From positions 1-23,302 of the forward strand of contig NZ_MXAP01000080.1 of assembly GCF_002027555.1 (NCBI RefSeq): 23,302 nucleotides of DNA, written 5' to 3'. Below, piece after piece: positions 15,123 through 23,102 of the stretch (its first letter is position 1; the number at the start of each line of letters is the position of its first letter). Below the pieces are notes generated by a model. That model was not told where the DNA came from. It saw only the letters and a list, made by a program, of their open reading frames with translations, and did not search any database. The position numbers and the translations under genes are program-made. Source of the DNA: Moraxella equi (GTDB lineage: Bacteria; Pseudomonadota; Gammaproteobacteria; Pseudomonadales; Moraxellaceae).

Positions 15123-16091
15123 ATGAATTTACAAAAAGTTGATTTAAACCTGATTGTTTATTTGGACGTGCTACTGCGTGAGAAAAACGTCACCCGTGCC
15201 GCCGAACAGCTTGGCATTACTCAGCCTGCGATGAGTAATATTTTGCGTAGATTGCGTTCGCTGTTTAATGACCCCTTGCTCGTGCGGTCGTCTGAGGGCA
15301 TGACCCCGACCGAGCGAGCCTGTGAGTTACAGCCACGTATTCGTGAGATACTCTCGGACGTAGGGATACTGTTGGAGCCACGCACCGAGTTTCGTCCATA
15401 TAGCACGTCTCGGGTGTTTCGGATCATGACATCGGACTATGCCGAAGCCACACTTGTGCCACGCCTTGTCAAAGCCCTTAGAAGCGAAGCCCCGAACGTG
15501 ATTTTGGACTTTTTGACCCCATCCGATGTGTCGTATCGGGACATGGAGCAGGGGCGAGTGGATTTGGCGATTAACCGTTTTAATGAGATACCGCAGAGTT
15601 TTCATCAGGTGCTGGTGTGGCGTGATACATTTAGTTGTCTGCTGTCGGCAGAGTCGCCCCATTTGCACCGTTTTAACCTAAAAAATTACCTAAAAGCTCA
15701 GCACGTCTGGGTATCCAAAACGGGCATGGGCGTGGGTTTTGGGGTCAATCCTGAAAAATCAGGCGGTTTGGGTTCCATCGACCAAGCCTTACAGCGACTG
15801 GGACAAAAACGCCAAATCAGCGTGTTTACCCGTCATTATCAAATGCCCGCCATGCTCGCCGCCAACAAAGATTTGATTGCCACGCTACCCACTCGTGTGG
15901 CAAATCTACAAGCCCAAAATAATCCACAAATCGTGGTCAAAGAACCGCCATTTTTCATTCCAGAATTTGAGCTTAAAATGGCGTGGTCGCCCCTACTACA
16001 ACACCACCCTGCTCATAAATGGCTAAGACAGCTTATCATTCATGTGGCACGGCAAATCATGACAGAAGAAGACGCCAAACTGCGTCCATAA
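15123..16091 (+). CDS. LysR-family transcriptional regulator
   Basis: A 322-residue regulator. Residues about 5-65 form the winged helix-turn-helix (LIVYLDVLLREKNVTRAAEQLGITQPAMSNILRRLRS begins the recognition region; here cited as residues 10-46), followed by NDPLLVR and the linker helix. Residues about 95-305 form the periplasmic-binding-protein-like effector domain (FRIMTSDYAE, RVDLAINRF, RHYQMPAMLAANKDLIATLP). The effector is unknown. It follows the I9-like lipoprotein with 23 bases between and shares the same AAAAGGCAATT leader motif, so it may be co-transcribed with the YkuD gene rather than divergent from a target, which is unusual for LysR regulators. Its codon use is less AT-rich than the lipoprotein's. 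Confidence 0.93.
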   Translation: MNLQKVDLNLIVYLDVLLREKNVTRAAEQLGITQPAMSNILRRLRSLFNDPLLVRSSEGMTPTERACELQPRIREILSDVGILLEPRTEFRPYSTSRVFRIMTSDYAEATLVPRLVKALRSEAPNVILDFLTPSDVSYRDMEQGRVDLAINRFNEIPQSFHQVLVWRDTFSCLLSAESPHLHRFNLKNYLKAQHVWVSKTGMGVGFGVNPEKSGGLGSIDQALQRLGQKRQISVFTRHYQMPAMLAANKDLIATLPTRVANLQAQNNPQIVVKEPPFFIPEFELKMAWSPLLQHHPAHKWLRQLIIHVARQIMTEEDAKLRP

Positions 16092-16092
16092 A

Positions 16093-16121
16093 ACAACCTT
16101 TGAAGCTGTTGTATTATTTTT
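16093..16121 (+). terminator. Weak terminator candidate after the LysR gene
   Basis: ACAAC (16093-16097) pairs with GTTGT (16108-16112), with an inner CTT/AAG pairing and a bulge, followed by ATTATTTTT. Short and imperfect, but it lies 1 base after the stop codon. Confidence 0.35.
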
Positions 16122-16135
16122 AGAATTTTAGAAAT

Positions 16136-16217
16136 TAGGGTACGCCGCCTTTGATATCTCCTTGAAAACGGGCAATTTTTCTCATTTTATGGTAAATATG
16201 AAAGTAGGCATACCCTA
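16136..16217. mobile_element. MITE-like interspersed element, copy 3 (82 bp core, opposite orientation)
   Basis: Read on the - strand it begins TAGGGTATGCCTACTTTCAT and continues with ACCATAAAATGAGAAAAAT and CGTTTTCAAGGA. The same order is seen at the left of copy 1 (AATGAGAAAAATC, CGTTTTTCAAGGA). It then goes straight to the right terminal repeat, ending ...GGCGGCGTACCCTA. It therefore has both ends and the left core but lacks the hairpin modules of the other two copies. Both ends begin with TA. It has no coding capacity and sits between the LysR gene and tRNA-Asp. Confidence 0.7.
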
Positions 16218-16294
16218 GTGTATAAAATAAAGGCATAAAAAAATCCCTAAATCAGGGTAGACTTAGGGGATAAACTGGAAAAACCAGTTAAAAA

Positions 16295-16371
16295 TGGCGC
16301 AGCGGACGGGACTCGAACCCGCGACCCCCGGCGTGACAGGCCGGTATTCTAACCAACTGAACTACCGCTGC
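16295..16371 (-). tRNA. tRNA-Asp (GTC)
   Basis: A 77-base cloverleaf on the - strand with encoded CCA. The acceptor GCAGCGG pairs with CCGCTGC, followed by discriminator G. The anticodon loop reads CTGTCAC with anticodon GTC, and the T arm GCGGGTTCGAGTCCCGT is intact. It is the second tRNA of a two-gene transcript with tRNA-Val, 35 bases after it. A short AACTGG/CCAGTT hairpin (16273-16289) follows and may help end the transcript. Confidence 0.97.
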
Positions 16372-16406
16372 TAAGCTAATCTTTTTTAACCATAAAAGAT
16401 TTAAAA

Positions 16407-16482
16407 TGGTGGGCGGTAACGGATTCGAACCGCTGACCCTCTGCTTGTAAGGCAGACGCTCTACCAACTGAGCTAACCGCCC
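16407..16482 (-). tRNA. tRNA-Val (TAC)
   Basis: A 76-base cloverleaf on the - strand with encoded CCA. The acceptor GGGCGGT pairs with ACCGCCC, followed by discriminator A. The anticodon loop reads CTTACAA with anticodon TAC (valine), and the T arm has GTTCGAATC. It is the first gene after the consensus promoter at 16562-16589. Confidence 0.97.
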
Positions 16483-16561
16483 GAACTCAACTTACTTAAC
16501 TATTTTAATAAACAATTTAAACCATGTTTATTTGTTATGTATGTCGTTCGTTGTGGTGCGT

Positions 16562-16589
16562 ATTATATAGATTTTTTGATGGGTGTCAA
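16562..16589 (-). promoter_or_regulatory. Consensus sigma-70 promoter of the tRNA-Val/tRNA-Asp transcript
   Basis: On the - strand TTGACA (complement of 16584-16589), a 16-base spacer and TATAAT (complement of 16562-16567): both hexamers match consensus fully. The bases after the -10 are ACGCACC, a C-rich discriminator of the kind seen at growth-rate-regulated stable RNA promoters. The leader before tRNA-Val is about 70 bases. Confidence 0.9.
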
Positions 16590-16685
16590 ATGGTTTTTTG
16601 AGAAATTTTACATAAAATTTATAAACCATTGAAACTTATAAAATTATTTTTTAAAAACTATTTTATAAAATTCTCCCACCCGTTT

Positions 16686-17402
16686 TTACCAAACGCCCCG
16701 AACATACCGCTCCACTTCATGCAGTCGCTCCATCGTGCCGACATCAACCCATTTATCACTCAGCATCTCGCCACTGACACGCCCCCCTGCCATCGCCGAA
16801 CGTAGCAGTGGTGCCAGTGGTGCTATCTCGCCCACGCCCACGCCTGCCACCATCTGTGGCGACATCACGCTAATGCCAGCAAAGGTGTAGTTGTCGCCAT
16901 CATCGCTTTTTAGTCCGACCACACCCGACCCCCCTGCCGACATCTGTGCCAAAGCAAAATCGCCCGTGGGGTTATGCTCAGGATTGGCGGTCAGCATCAG
17001 ATGAGCCAGATGATTACCAAGACTGTGATGAGCCAATCCGTCAAACGCAAACTCGCTCCACACATCGCCATTAATGAGCAAAAACGGCTCATCTTTTAGT
17101 TTCCCATGAGCCAGTGCATAGCGTATACCCCCTGCTGTCTCCAAAGGCTCAGGCAGGACGCTCTCATCGGATATGTGGATATTCACGCCAAAATCACGAC
17201 CTTTAAAAAAGTCAATAATCACCCCGCCCAAATAGCCGACATTTAGAGTAATGTCGGTAATGCCTGCCTGTTTTAGACGTTCGATATGCCACACCATCAG
17301 GGGCTTTTGTGCCACCATCACAAGAGGCTTGGGCGTGGTCAGGGTCAAAGGACGCATTCTGGTGCCTTTACCTGCTGATAAAATCATGGCTTGGGTTATC
17401 AT
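16686..17402 (-). CDS. murU: N-acetylmuramate alpha-1-phosphate uridylyltransferase (MurU)
   Basis: MurU joins MurNAc-1-phosphate to UTP, giving UDP-MurNAc in the cell-wall sugar recycling route that bypasses the fosfomycin-sensitive de novo steps. The 238-residue product has the nucleotidyltransferase signature LSAGKGTRMRPLT (8-20), TPKPLV, the metal-binding Asp113 in LINGDVW, TAGGIRYAL and a C-terminal WVDVGTMERL. Length agrees with Pseudomonas MurU. The start at 17402 has AAAAGG 7 bases upstream. The partner kinase amgK lies directly upstream on the same strand. Other sugar-1-phosphate nucleotidyltransferases look similar, but the pairing with amgK next to lptD matches the Pseudomonas order. 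Confidence 0.92.
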   Translation of the reverse strand: MITQAMILSAGKGTRMRPLTLTTPKPLVMVAQKPLMVWHIERLKQAGITDITLNVGYLGGVIIDFFKGRDFGVNIHISDESVLPEPLETAGGIRYALAHGKLKDEPFLLINGDVWSEFAFDGLAHHSLGNHLAHLMLTANPEHNPTGDFALAQMSAGGSGVVGLKSDDGDNYTFAGISVMSPQMVAGVGVGEIAPLAPLLRSAMAGGRVSGEMLSDKWVDVGTMERLHEVERYVRGVW

Positions 17403-17499
17403 GGTTTGCCTTTTATAAATAAGTTTTTATAAATGATTGGGTTTTTAAAATAAATAAATCATATCAATTGTAAAATTAAACACATCAAACATCAAAATA

Positions 17500-17535
17500 A
17501 AAATAGGACAATTTATCATATCATCATCCTATTTT
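17500..17535 (-). terminator. Hairpin between amgK and murU
   Basis: AAAATAGGA (17500-17508) and TCCTATTTT (17527-17535) form a perfect 9-bp stem with an 18-base loop. On the - strand it is followed by TTTTGATG. It lies 7 bases after the amgK stop. The stem is AT-rich, so termination may be only partial, which would still let murU be co-expressed. Confidence 0.5.
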
Positions 17536-17542
17536 CATTTAT

Positions 17543-18568
17543 TTATGCCGATATAAATACCTGATTATAAGTAGGTAGGATTTTTTGACAAATGAATTCC
17601 TTAAAATCAGTATAAATATCATCACCGCCCTGCTCACTTAGCCAGTTAAGCTCATGGCACAAATCATTCATCACTTTGGGGATGTTTTGCAAATAACGCG
17701 CTTTGCTATCTCGCTGATACAGACGAATAAAAATCCCCAAGACTTTTAAATGTCGCTGTATGCCCATGATATTGACATTTTTGGTAAAGTCATGCAATGT
17801 CATGTTCGGGTTTTTTAATTCATAAAAAATTCCAATCTGTTCATTCACCCACGTCTCATCCACATCAATGTACGCATCTCGCACCAAACTCACCAAGTCA
17901 TAAGTATCTGCCCCAATCACCGCATCTTGAAAATCAATCACGCCCAGCTCATCAGACGCTTTATCTTGCATGAGATTGCGACTGTGATAATCGCGATGAA
18001 CAATGACTTTGGGCTGACTTTGGACATCAGTGATGACTTGTGTTTTTAGTCGCTCCCATAATAACTCATCATCGGCGGTAAATGATACGTTAATATACGG
18101 CGAGAACCACTGGCTAAATAAATCCATCTCATCATTTAATTTCTCATCGCTATATGCTGGCAAATCAACATTAATATCCAAATCCTGTAATTTGATTAAT
18201 GTCTCATAGGCTTTTTGATAATAGCGAGACATATTTGATTTATCGTCTTTGATTAAATGGGCAAATTCGGTCGTGCCAAAGTCTTGTAATAACAAAAATC
18301 CTTTGGGAATGTCTTGAGCGATGATGTCAGGCACATTCACCGCTTCACTCATGATACCTGCCACCGATACAAATTCAGTCACGCTCTCTTTGTCAGGCGG
18401 AGCATCCATCAAAAGATACGTCATTTCATCTTTATCGTGTTCGCTTGCCACCTTAAAATGAATGCGATGATAACGGCGAAAACTGGCATCTCCTGCCAAG
18501 CTCTCTACCGTAAAACCAGCAGTTAGGTGATTGTTTAAAAAATTCATCATCTCATCATGGCGAGTCAT
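17543..18568 (-). CDS. amgK: N-acetylmuramate/N-acetylglucosamine anomeric kinase (AmgK)
   Basis: AmgK phosphorylates the anomeric carbon of MurNAc (and GlcNAc) with ATP, giving the substrate of MurU. The 341-residue product has the aminoglycoside-phosphotransferase fold: GDASFRRYHRI at the N terminus, the catalytic loop HRDYHSRNLM with Asp193, and the metal-binding IDFQDAVIGADTYDLVSL (Asp212). Length agrees with the Pseudomonas enzyme. The start at 18568 has AAGGG 7 bases upstream. It is divergent from lptD, as in Pseudomonas. The upstream 18569-18640 stretch carries several GGTTAA-like repeats of unknown meaning. Confidence 0.92.
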   Translation of the reverse strand: MTRHDEMMNFLNNHLTAGFTVESLAGDASFRRYHRIHFKVASEHDKDEMTYLLMDAPPDKESVTEFVSVAGIMSEAVNVPDIIAQDIPKGFLLLQDFGTTEFAHLIKDDKSNMSRYYQKAYETLIKLQDLDINVDLPAYSDEKLNDEMDLFSQWFSPYINVSFTADDELLWERLKTQVITDVQSQPKVIVHRDYHSRNLMQDKASDELGVIDFQDAVIGADTYDLVSLVRDAYIDVDETWVNEQIGIFYELKNPNMTLHDFTKNVNIMGIQRHLKVLGIFIRLYQRDSKARYLQNIPKVMNDLCHELNWLSEQGGDDIYTDFKEFICQKILPTYNQVFISA

Positions 18569-18716
18569 GGTATGCCCTTATGGTTAAAATCGTTAAGTTA
18601 AATGATTTGGTTAAATGGTTAAGTAAGTGCCATAGTTTAGCGGATTTTTGGGCGTTACACCAGTCATTTTCGGTGTATTGTTTTTTGACGGCAAATTTTT
18701 AAGACATGACAAAAAC

Positions 18717-18940
18717 TAGGGCGTGCCTGCCTTTGGTATTTGCCATGAAAAACACCTAATTTAAAAAACAGGGGAATCGCCTATTTTTCAAGGAAAAAGT
18801 CCGCAGTTGATATTGAAATATCAACTGCGGACTTTGACTTCAAGCCACAAGATTTAGCCATTTTTCATATGAAAATGGCTTGAAATCCCTAAATTTTCAT
18901 CATATTTTTAAAAAATGTTATCAAGGGTAGGTACGCCCTA
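18717..18940. mobile_element. MITE-like interspersed element, copy 2 (224 bp)
   Basis: The left end is TAGGGCGTGCCTGCCTTTGG, identical to copy 1 over the first 27 bases. The right end is the imperfect inverse (TAGGGCGTACCTACCCTTGA from the other strand). After TTTTTCAAGGA comes a perfect 19-bp inverted repeat (18796-18814 with 18817-18835), whose core matches the palindrome of copy 1. A second hairpin follows (18856-18880). No ORF. With its flanks it fills the 453-base gap between amgK and lptD, ending 81 bases before the lptD ATG, so it sits within or beside the lptD promoter region. Confidence 0.78.
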
Positions 18941-18969
18941 TTAATTTTAAATCAAAAATAGGGTAAAAT
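18941..18969 (+). promoter_or_regulatory. Candidate lptD promoter at the edge of the interspersed element
   Basis: TTAATT (18941-18946), a 17-base spacer and TAAAAT (18964-18969). The -10 matches at 5 of 6 positions and the -35 only at 3 of 6; the -35 begins at the first base after the element. Initiation here would give a leader of about 45 bases. Confidence 0.3.
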
Positions 18970-19021
18970 AACCAACTTTAACCACATTTAAAAATCACCC
19001 TAAGTCAATTCAGGTAACATC

Positions 19022-21985
19022 ATGACACGTGGACAGGCAACGCAGAACAAACAGGACAGACAAAAACAGGATTTTTTTGGCAAAAAACACGAATTGGCCA
19101 TCTGTGTCGGCATGGCGTTGTTTGGCGTATTGCCTACCCTAAGTCACGCCCAAAGTTTTGTGACATCCGATGACATCACACGCCCAAGCTCCAACAGCAC
19201 GATGAGCCATACGCCCACGCCTGCCGCCGTTCAAACGGTCGCAGGGGCAAAGGTAGAGGCTAAGACCGATGATGGTTTGGGATTTATTACCAACAATGAC
19301 ACCCAAACCGCCAATTCTGTCCCTACCATCACTCAGCCTAGACTTGCTCATCTGTCCCATCATGCCATCACTTCGCAAAGCCCCCAATACCGTACGCAGG
19401 ACAACCCACAGCTTGATGATAATCCATATCTTAATGATAAACTGACAGGTAGTAACAAACAGGGTAACACATCAAATCATAACCCAAACCCCACATCATT
19501 TGTCACATCGGACATTCATGATAGTCAAGGCGGTAAGAGCAAGCAAAACACCACGTTTATCAGCAGTGAGAACATCGGCCAAGACCATCATGCCAACACA
19601 CAAAAAAGCCAAAGTCTTGCCAAACTTGCCCAATATTATCACGCCAAGCCAAGCACAGGCGGACACGTGGCACGCTGTGAAGGGGTGTGGGTACAGCCTA
19701 AGCGAGAGAGTCTAAGCCAAACTCTGGGCTATCGGGGTCATGGCGATGATAACGAGACTTTCTACGCCCAAGCCGACTACGGCTACTATGACAATAAAGA
19801 CTACGCCGAGCTTGCCGGTAATGTCATCATCGAACAAAACGGTCAGCAAATCGTCGCTGACAAGCTCATCTATCAGCCCAGCACAGGGCAAATGCGTGCC
19901 ACAGGGCAAGTGCTGTTTAGTGATGACCGACCGCCCAGCACTGGCGGTAGCAAGGTAAGCGGTGCAGGGATTATCGGGGTTGCCGATAACTTATACTACG
20001 CCGATGATGGCAGGACCGCTACCGCTCATGACGTCGCTTTTGCCAGTACCACCATGAACGCCCACGGACATGCCCACACCCTAAACAAAGTCGGCGATAA
20101 CCAATACCACATGCAGGACGTCATGTTCTCCACTTGCCCGCCAACCGAACGCAAATGGCATTTGGACGCCAGTAGTATTGACATTGATAACGACACAGGG
20201 CGTGGCGTGGCAAAAAACAGCACACTAAGAATCGGTAACGTGCCTGTCTTTTATTTGCCGTATTTTAACTTTCCCATTGATGACAGACGTGCCAGTGGCT
20301 TTTTGTTGCCAACGGCAGGGTTTGGCTCGGACAGTTTTGAGATTAGCACGCCCTACTATTTAAACCTTGCCCCTAACTATGACGCCACCATCACGCCCAC
20401 GGTGTTTAGTAACAAAAATCCCATACTCACGGGCGAATTTCGCTACCTGACACAGCATGTCGGGGCAGGCGTGTTGCGTGGCTCTTATTTGCCCAATGAC
20501 CGCAAATATAATGGCGAAGACCGCAAAAGCCTGTTTTATGACCACTCCTGGCAGTCCAAACGCCACCCCCATCTGTCCGCCTACGCTCATTATCGCTATG
20601 TCTCGGACAGCAGTTATCTTAATGACTTTGACACGCTCGGCATCGAAGGTAATCCACTTAACCTACCACGCAACATCGGAGCCAGCTACTATAATGACTA
20701 CATCAGTGCCGACTTGCGAGCTGAGACATTTCAGACATTGCATGGCACAAATAACGACGGCACGACCATCTTAGATAAAGACAAGCCTTACTCACGCCTG
20801 CCCCAGTTGTCGGTTCATTATCGCTTGCCAAAACTTGTCAATGAATTTGACATGCTAAACCGCCTAAAAGTAGAAGGGATTCACAACTCTGCTTATTTTA
20901 AAAAATCCATCAAAGACAACTCCGAGACGGAAAAATCAGGCTTTCGCATGTACAACCAGCTCTCGGCAGGTTATCCGATGACTCGCTCATGGGGCTATGC
21001 CACGCCATCGCTTGCCTTGACACATCTGTATGCGTCTTATGATGAAGACAGTCTTATCGGACAAAATCTTACCGAAGACGAAGGCACTTATTCGGTGTTC
21101 GCCCCTAGGATTGGACTAGATACAGGGCTATTTTTTAAAAAGGCAGATTCACCCTTTGGGCTGTATGACGACAGCTTGGGCGGTCATCAAGTCATCATGC
21201 CACGCCTAAAATACACCTACACCCCCTACAAAGACCAAAGCAACATCCCCAACTTTGAAACTGCCATCGGACAAATTAGCTACGACCGCCTGCTGTCTGA
21301 TTCTTGGTTCTTGGGCTATGACCGCATTGGCGACTTGCACGCCATCACCCCTGCCCTGCATTATCGCTATGTGGATGGGACGGGTCTGACACGCTTTGAT
21401 GGGGGCATTGCCGAGCAGATTTATTTAGATGACATTCGTGTGGGCGTGGATGACAGCCAAACCTTTACAGGCAGCACATCAGGGATGGCGTGGCGAGCAT
21501 CTACTCAGCCGACGGATAACTTTTGGGTGGAAGCGGGCGGGGCATTTACCCCCACCTATGACCTAAGCGCCATCGTCGCTCAGCTACGTTATCAGCCCAG
21601 TGATAATCAGCTGTACAACTTTGGTGTCATCGAACGCAAAGACAACCCCGCCACAGGTCAGCTTGCCCTATCGGCTTATACCGCATCTGCCGTCTTTCCC
21701 ATCAACAACCGCTGGCGTGTCATGACCCAAGCCCAATACGACTACAAAAACGACCGCCTGCTCGATGCCTTGGTTGGGGTTAATTATGAAGATTGCTGTT
21801 ATGGGCTGTCGGTCTATGCTCGTCGTTATCGCAACGACCTAAACCCCGAAGCAGGAGCGGATAACGCCATCATGGCAGAGATTCGCCTAAATGGCATCAC
21901 CAGTGGCGGTAAGCTAAACCGTCTGATGTCGGATAAAGTCTTGGGTTATGACACCGTCAATCGAGCATGGCAGCAGGATTATTGA
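19022..21985 (+). CDS. lptD: LPS-assembly protein LptD
   Basis: LptD with LptE forms the outer-membrane translocon that inserts LPS or lipooligosaccharide into the outer leaflet. The 987-residue product has a signal peptide (hydrophobic 25-40, cleavage after SHA at 43) and a long low-complexity stretch rich in Ser, Thr, Asn, Gln and His (about 45-210). An OstA/LptA-like jellyroll follows (YAELAGNVIIEQNGQQIVADKL... around 260-390), then the beta-barrel (NVPVFYLPYFNFPIDDRRASGFLLPT onward). The disulfide cysteines are present: Cys219, Cys372 and the adjacent pair Cys925-Cys926, corresponding to the four that oxidise in E. coli LptD. It is longer than E. coli LptD, mainly from the N-terminal stretch. 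AGG precedes the ATG. surA follows 86 bases later. Confidence 0.95.
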   Translation: MTRGQATQNKQDRQKQDFFGKKHELAICVGMALFGVLPTLSHAQSFVTSDDITRPSSNSTMSHTPTPAAVQTVAGAKVEAKTDDGLGFITNNDTQTANSVPTITQPRLAHLSHHAITSQSPQYRTQDNPQLDDNPYLNDKLTGSNKQGNTSNHNPNPTSFVTSDIHDSQGGKSKQNTTFISSENIGQDHHANTQKSQSLAKLAQYYHAKPSTGGHVARCEGVWVQPKRESLSQTLGYRGHGDDNETFYAQADYGYYDNKDYAELAGNVIIEQNGQQIVADKLIYQPSTGQMRATGQVLFSDDRPPSTGGSKVSGAGIIGVADNLYYADDGRTATAHDVAFASTTMNAHGHAHTLNKVGDNQYHMQDVMFSTCPPTERKWHLDASSIDIDNDTGRGVAKNSTLRIGNVPVFYLPYFNFPIDDRRASGFLLPTAGFGSDSFEISTPYYLNLAPNYDATITPTVFSNKNPILTGEFRYLTQHVGAGVLRGSYLPNDRKYNGEDRKSLFYDHSWQSKRHPHLSAYAHYRYVSDSSYLNDFDTLGIEGNPLNLPRNIGASYYNDYISADLRAETFQTLHGTNNDGTTILDKDKPYSRLPQLSVHYRLPKLVNEFDMLNRLKVEGIHNSAYFKKSIKDNSETEKSGFRMYNQLSAGYPMTRSWGYATPSLALTHLYASYDEDSLIGQNLTEDEGTYSVFAPRIGLDTGLFFKKADSPFGLYDDSLGGHQVIMPRLKYTYTPYKDQSNIPNFETAIGQISYDRLLSDSWFLGYDRIGDLHAITPALHYRYVDGTGLTRFDGGIAEQIYLDDIRVGVDDSQTFTGSTSGMAWRASTQPTDNFWVEAGGAFTPTYDLSAIVAQLRYQPSDNQLYNFGVIERKDNPATGQLALSAYTASAVFPINNRWRVMTQAQYDYKNDRLLDALVGVNYEDCCYGLSVYARRYRNDLNPEAGADNAIMAEIRLNGITSGGKLNRLMSDKVLGYDTVNRAWQQDY

Positions 21986-21998
21986 TTTATTTAAATCA

Positions 21999-22029
21999 TA
22001 GCATTTGACGAGATGATGATGAAATGCTA
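21999..22029 (+). other. Stem-loop in the lptD-surA spacer
   Basis: TAGCATTT (21999-22006) and AAATGCTA (22022-22029) form a perfect 8-bp stem with a 15-base loop. No T-tract follows, so termination is unlikely and co-transcription of lptD and surA is plausible. It could stabilise or mark the junction of the transcript. Confidence 0.4.
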
Positions 22030-22071
22030 AACTGATTTGGTTTATTTATTAACAATTTTATAGGAACAACA

Positions 22072-23061
22072 ATGAAACACCCCCTTATCCAATCCCTGCT
22101 TGCCATCAGTCTAAGCCTAGGCATGGCAACAGTCGCCACCGCCAACACCCCTAGCGTAACAAGCAGTACCGATGGCATTTTGGCACAGGTTAATGACGAG
22201 ATTATCCTAAAAAGCGAGTTCATCACCGCCAGTCAAGTCATGGCTCGTGAATATCGTGACAGAGGCATTGCCTTATCTAACGCCGAAATCCAAAATCTTG
22301 CCATGGATGCCCTCATCACACGCAAATTACAGCTTGGACTGGTGAACCGTGCAGGGTTTAGCCCCAATGAAAATGCGGTCAATCGTGAACTGCTCGCCAT
22401 CGCTAGCAAAGAAGGCTTTGACAGTCTAGCAGATTTTCAACGTTCGCTTGATGGCAAACAGGCAGGCAGTTATGCCGAACTTCGCCGTCAAGTCATCGAA
22501 GATGCCAGCCTAGTGGCACTATGGCAAGCCCAAGTCCGCCCACGCATTAACATCAGTGAGCAGGAAGTCAATGCTTTTTTAAACTCGCCTGAAGGACAAA
22601 AAATCCCTGTCGAACAAGTGCTTATCCCTGAATGGCAGACCAGTCATATTCTGGTCAAAGTCGATGATACTCAAAGTGATGCCATGGCACAACAAAAAAT
22701 CAACGCCCTATACAGCGAACTACAAAAAGGAGCGGACTTTGGGGCGATGGCGGCCACGTATTCTGATGACACAGGCTCTGCCACCCAAAACGGTCGCTTG
22801 GGCTGGGTTACTGACGGGCAGATGGTGGCAGAGTTTGAAGCCATGATGAAAAATACTGTCGCTGGTGATTTTTCCACCCCGTTTCGCACGCAGTTTGGCT
22901 GGCACATCCTAAAAGTGGGAAACACCCGCCAACGAGACATGAGTAATGAAACACGCAAAGACAAAGCTCGTGAGATACTATTTAGCCGTCAAGCCCCCCA
23001 AGCCGAAGAAGACTGGGTGGATGAACTAAAAGCTGGGGCTTATATCAAGATTTTTGAATGA
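22072..23061 (+). CDS. surA: Periplasmic chaperone SurA with a single parvulin domain
   Basis: SurA escorts unfolded outer-membrane proteins, including LptD, through the periplasm to the BAM complex. The 329-residue product has a signal peptide (cleavage after TANA-type ATA, about residue 24), the SurA N-terminal helical chaperone domain (about 33-170, starting GILAQVNDEIILKSEF), one parvulin-type prolyl isomerase domain (about 188-290: TSHILVKVDD, FGAMAATYSDD, GRLGWVTDGQMVAEFE, TQFGWHILKV), and a short C-terminal helix (DWVDELKAGAYIKIFE). E. coli SurA is about 430 residues with two parvulin domains, so one is absent here. AGGA lies 8 bases before the ATG. It is paired with lptD and closed by a strong terminator. 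Confidence 0.93.
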   Translation: MKHPLIQSLLAISLSLGMATVATANTPSVTSSTDGILAQVNDEIILKSEFITASQVMAREYRDRGIALSNAEIQNLAMDALITRKLQLGLVNRAGFSPNENAVNRELLAIASKEGFDSLADFQRSLDGKQAGSYAELRRQVIEDASLVALWQAQVRPRINISEQEVNAFLNSPEGQKIPVEQVLIPEWQTSHILVKVDDTQSDAMAQQKINALYSELQKGADFGAMAATYSDDTGSATQNGRLGWVTDGQMVAEFEAMMKNTVAGDFSTPFRTQFGWHILKVGNTRQRDMSNETRKDKAREILFSRQAPQAEEDWVDELKAGAYIKIFE

Positions 23062-23075
23062 GTTTTACCAATAAC

Positions 23076-23102
23076 AAAAGACGGCCGATGGTCGTCTTTT
23101 TT
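23076..23102 (+). terminator. Terminator after surA
   Basis: AAAAGACGGCC (23076-23086) pairs with GGTCGTCTTTT (23090-23100) over 11 bp with one G-U pair and a GAT loop, followed by more T. It lies 15 bases after the surA stop. Confidence 0.93.

Noticed and set aside
18717..18940. Integron attC site or CRISPR repeat
   Set aside because: The palindromes do not show attC core sites, there is no integrase or cassette, and the repeats are not regularly spaced with spacers. Terminal inverted repeats shared with two distant copies fit a MITE better.
19139..19958. Several open frames on both strands within the lptD N-terminal half
   Set aside because: All overlap a strongly supported lptD frame and have no independent support; the low-complexity sequence makes spurious frames likely.
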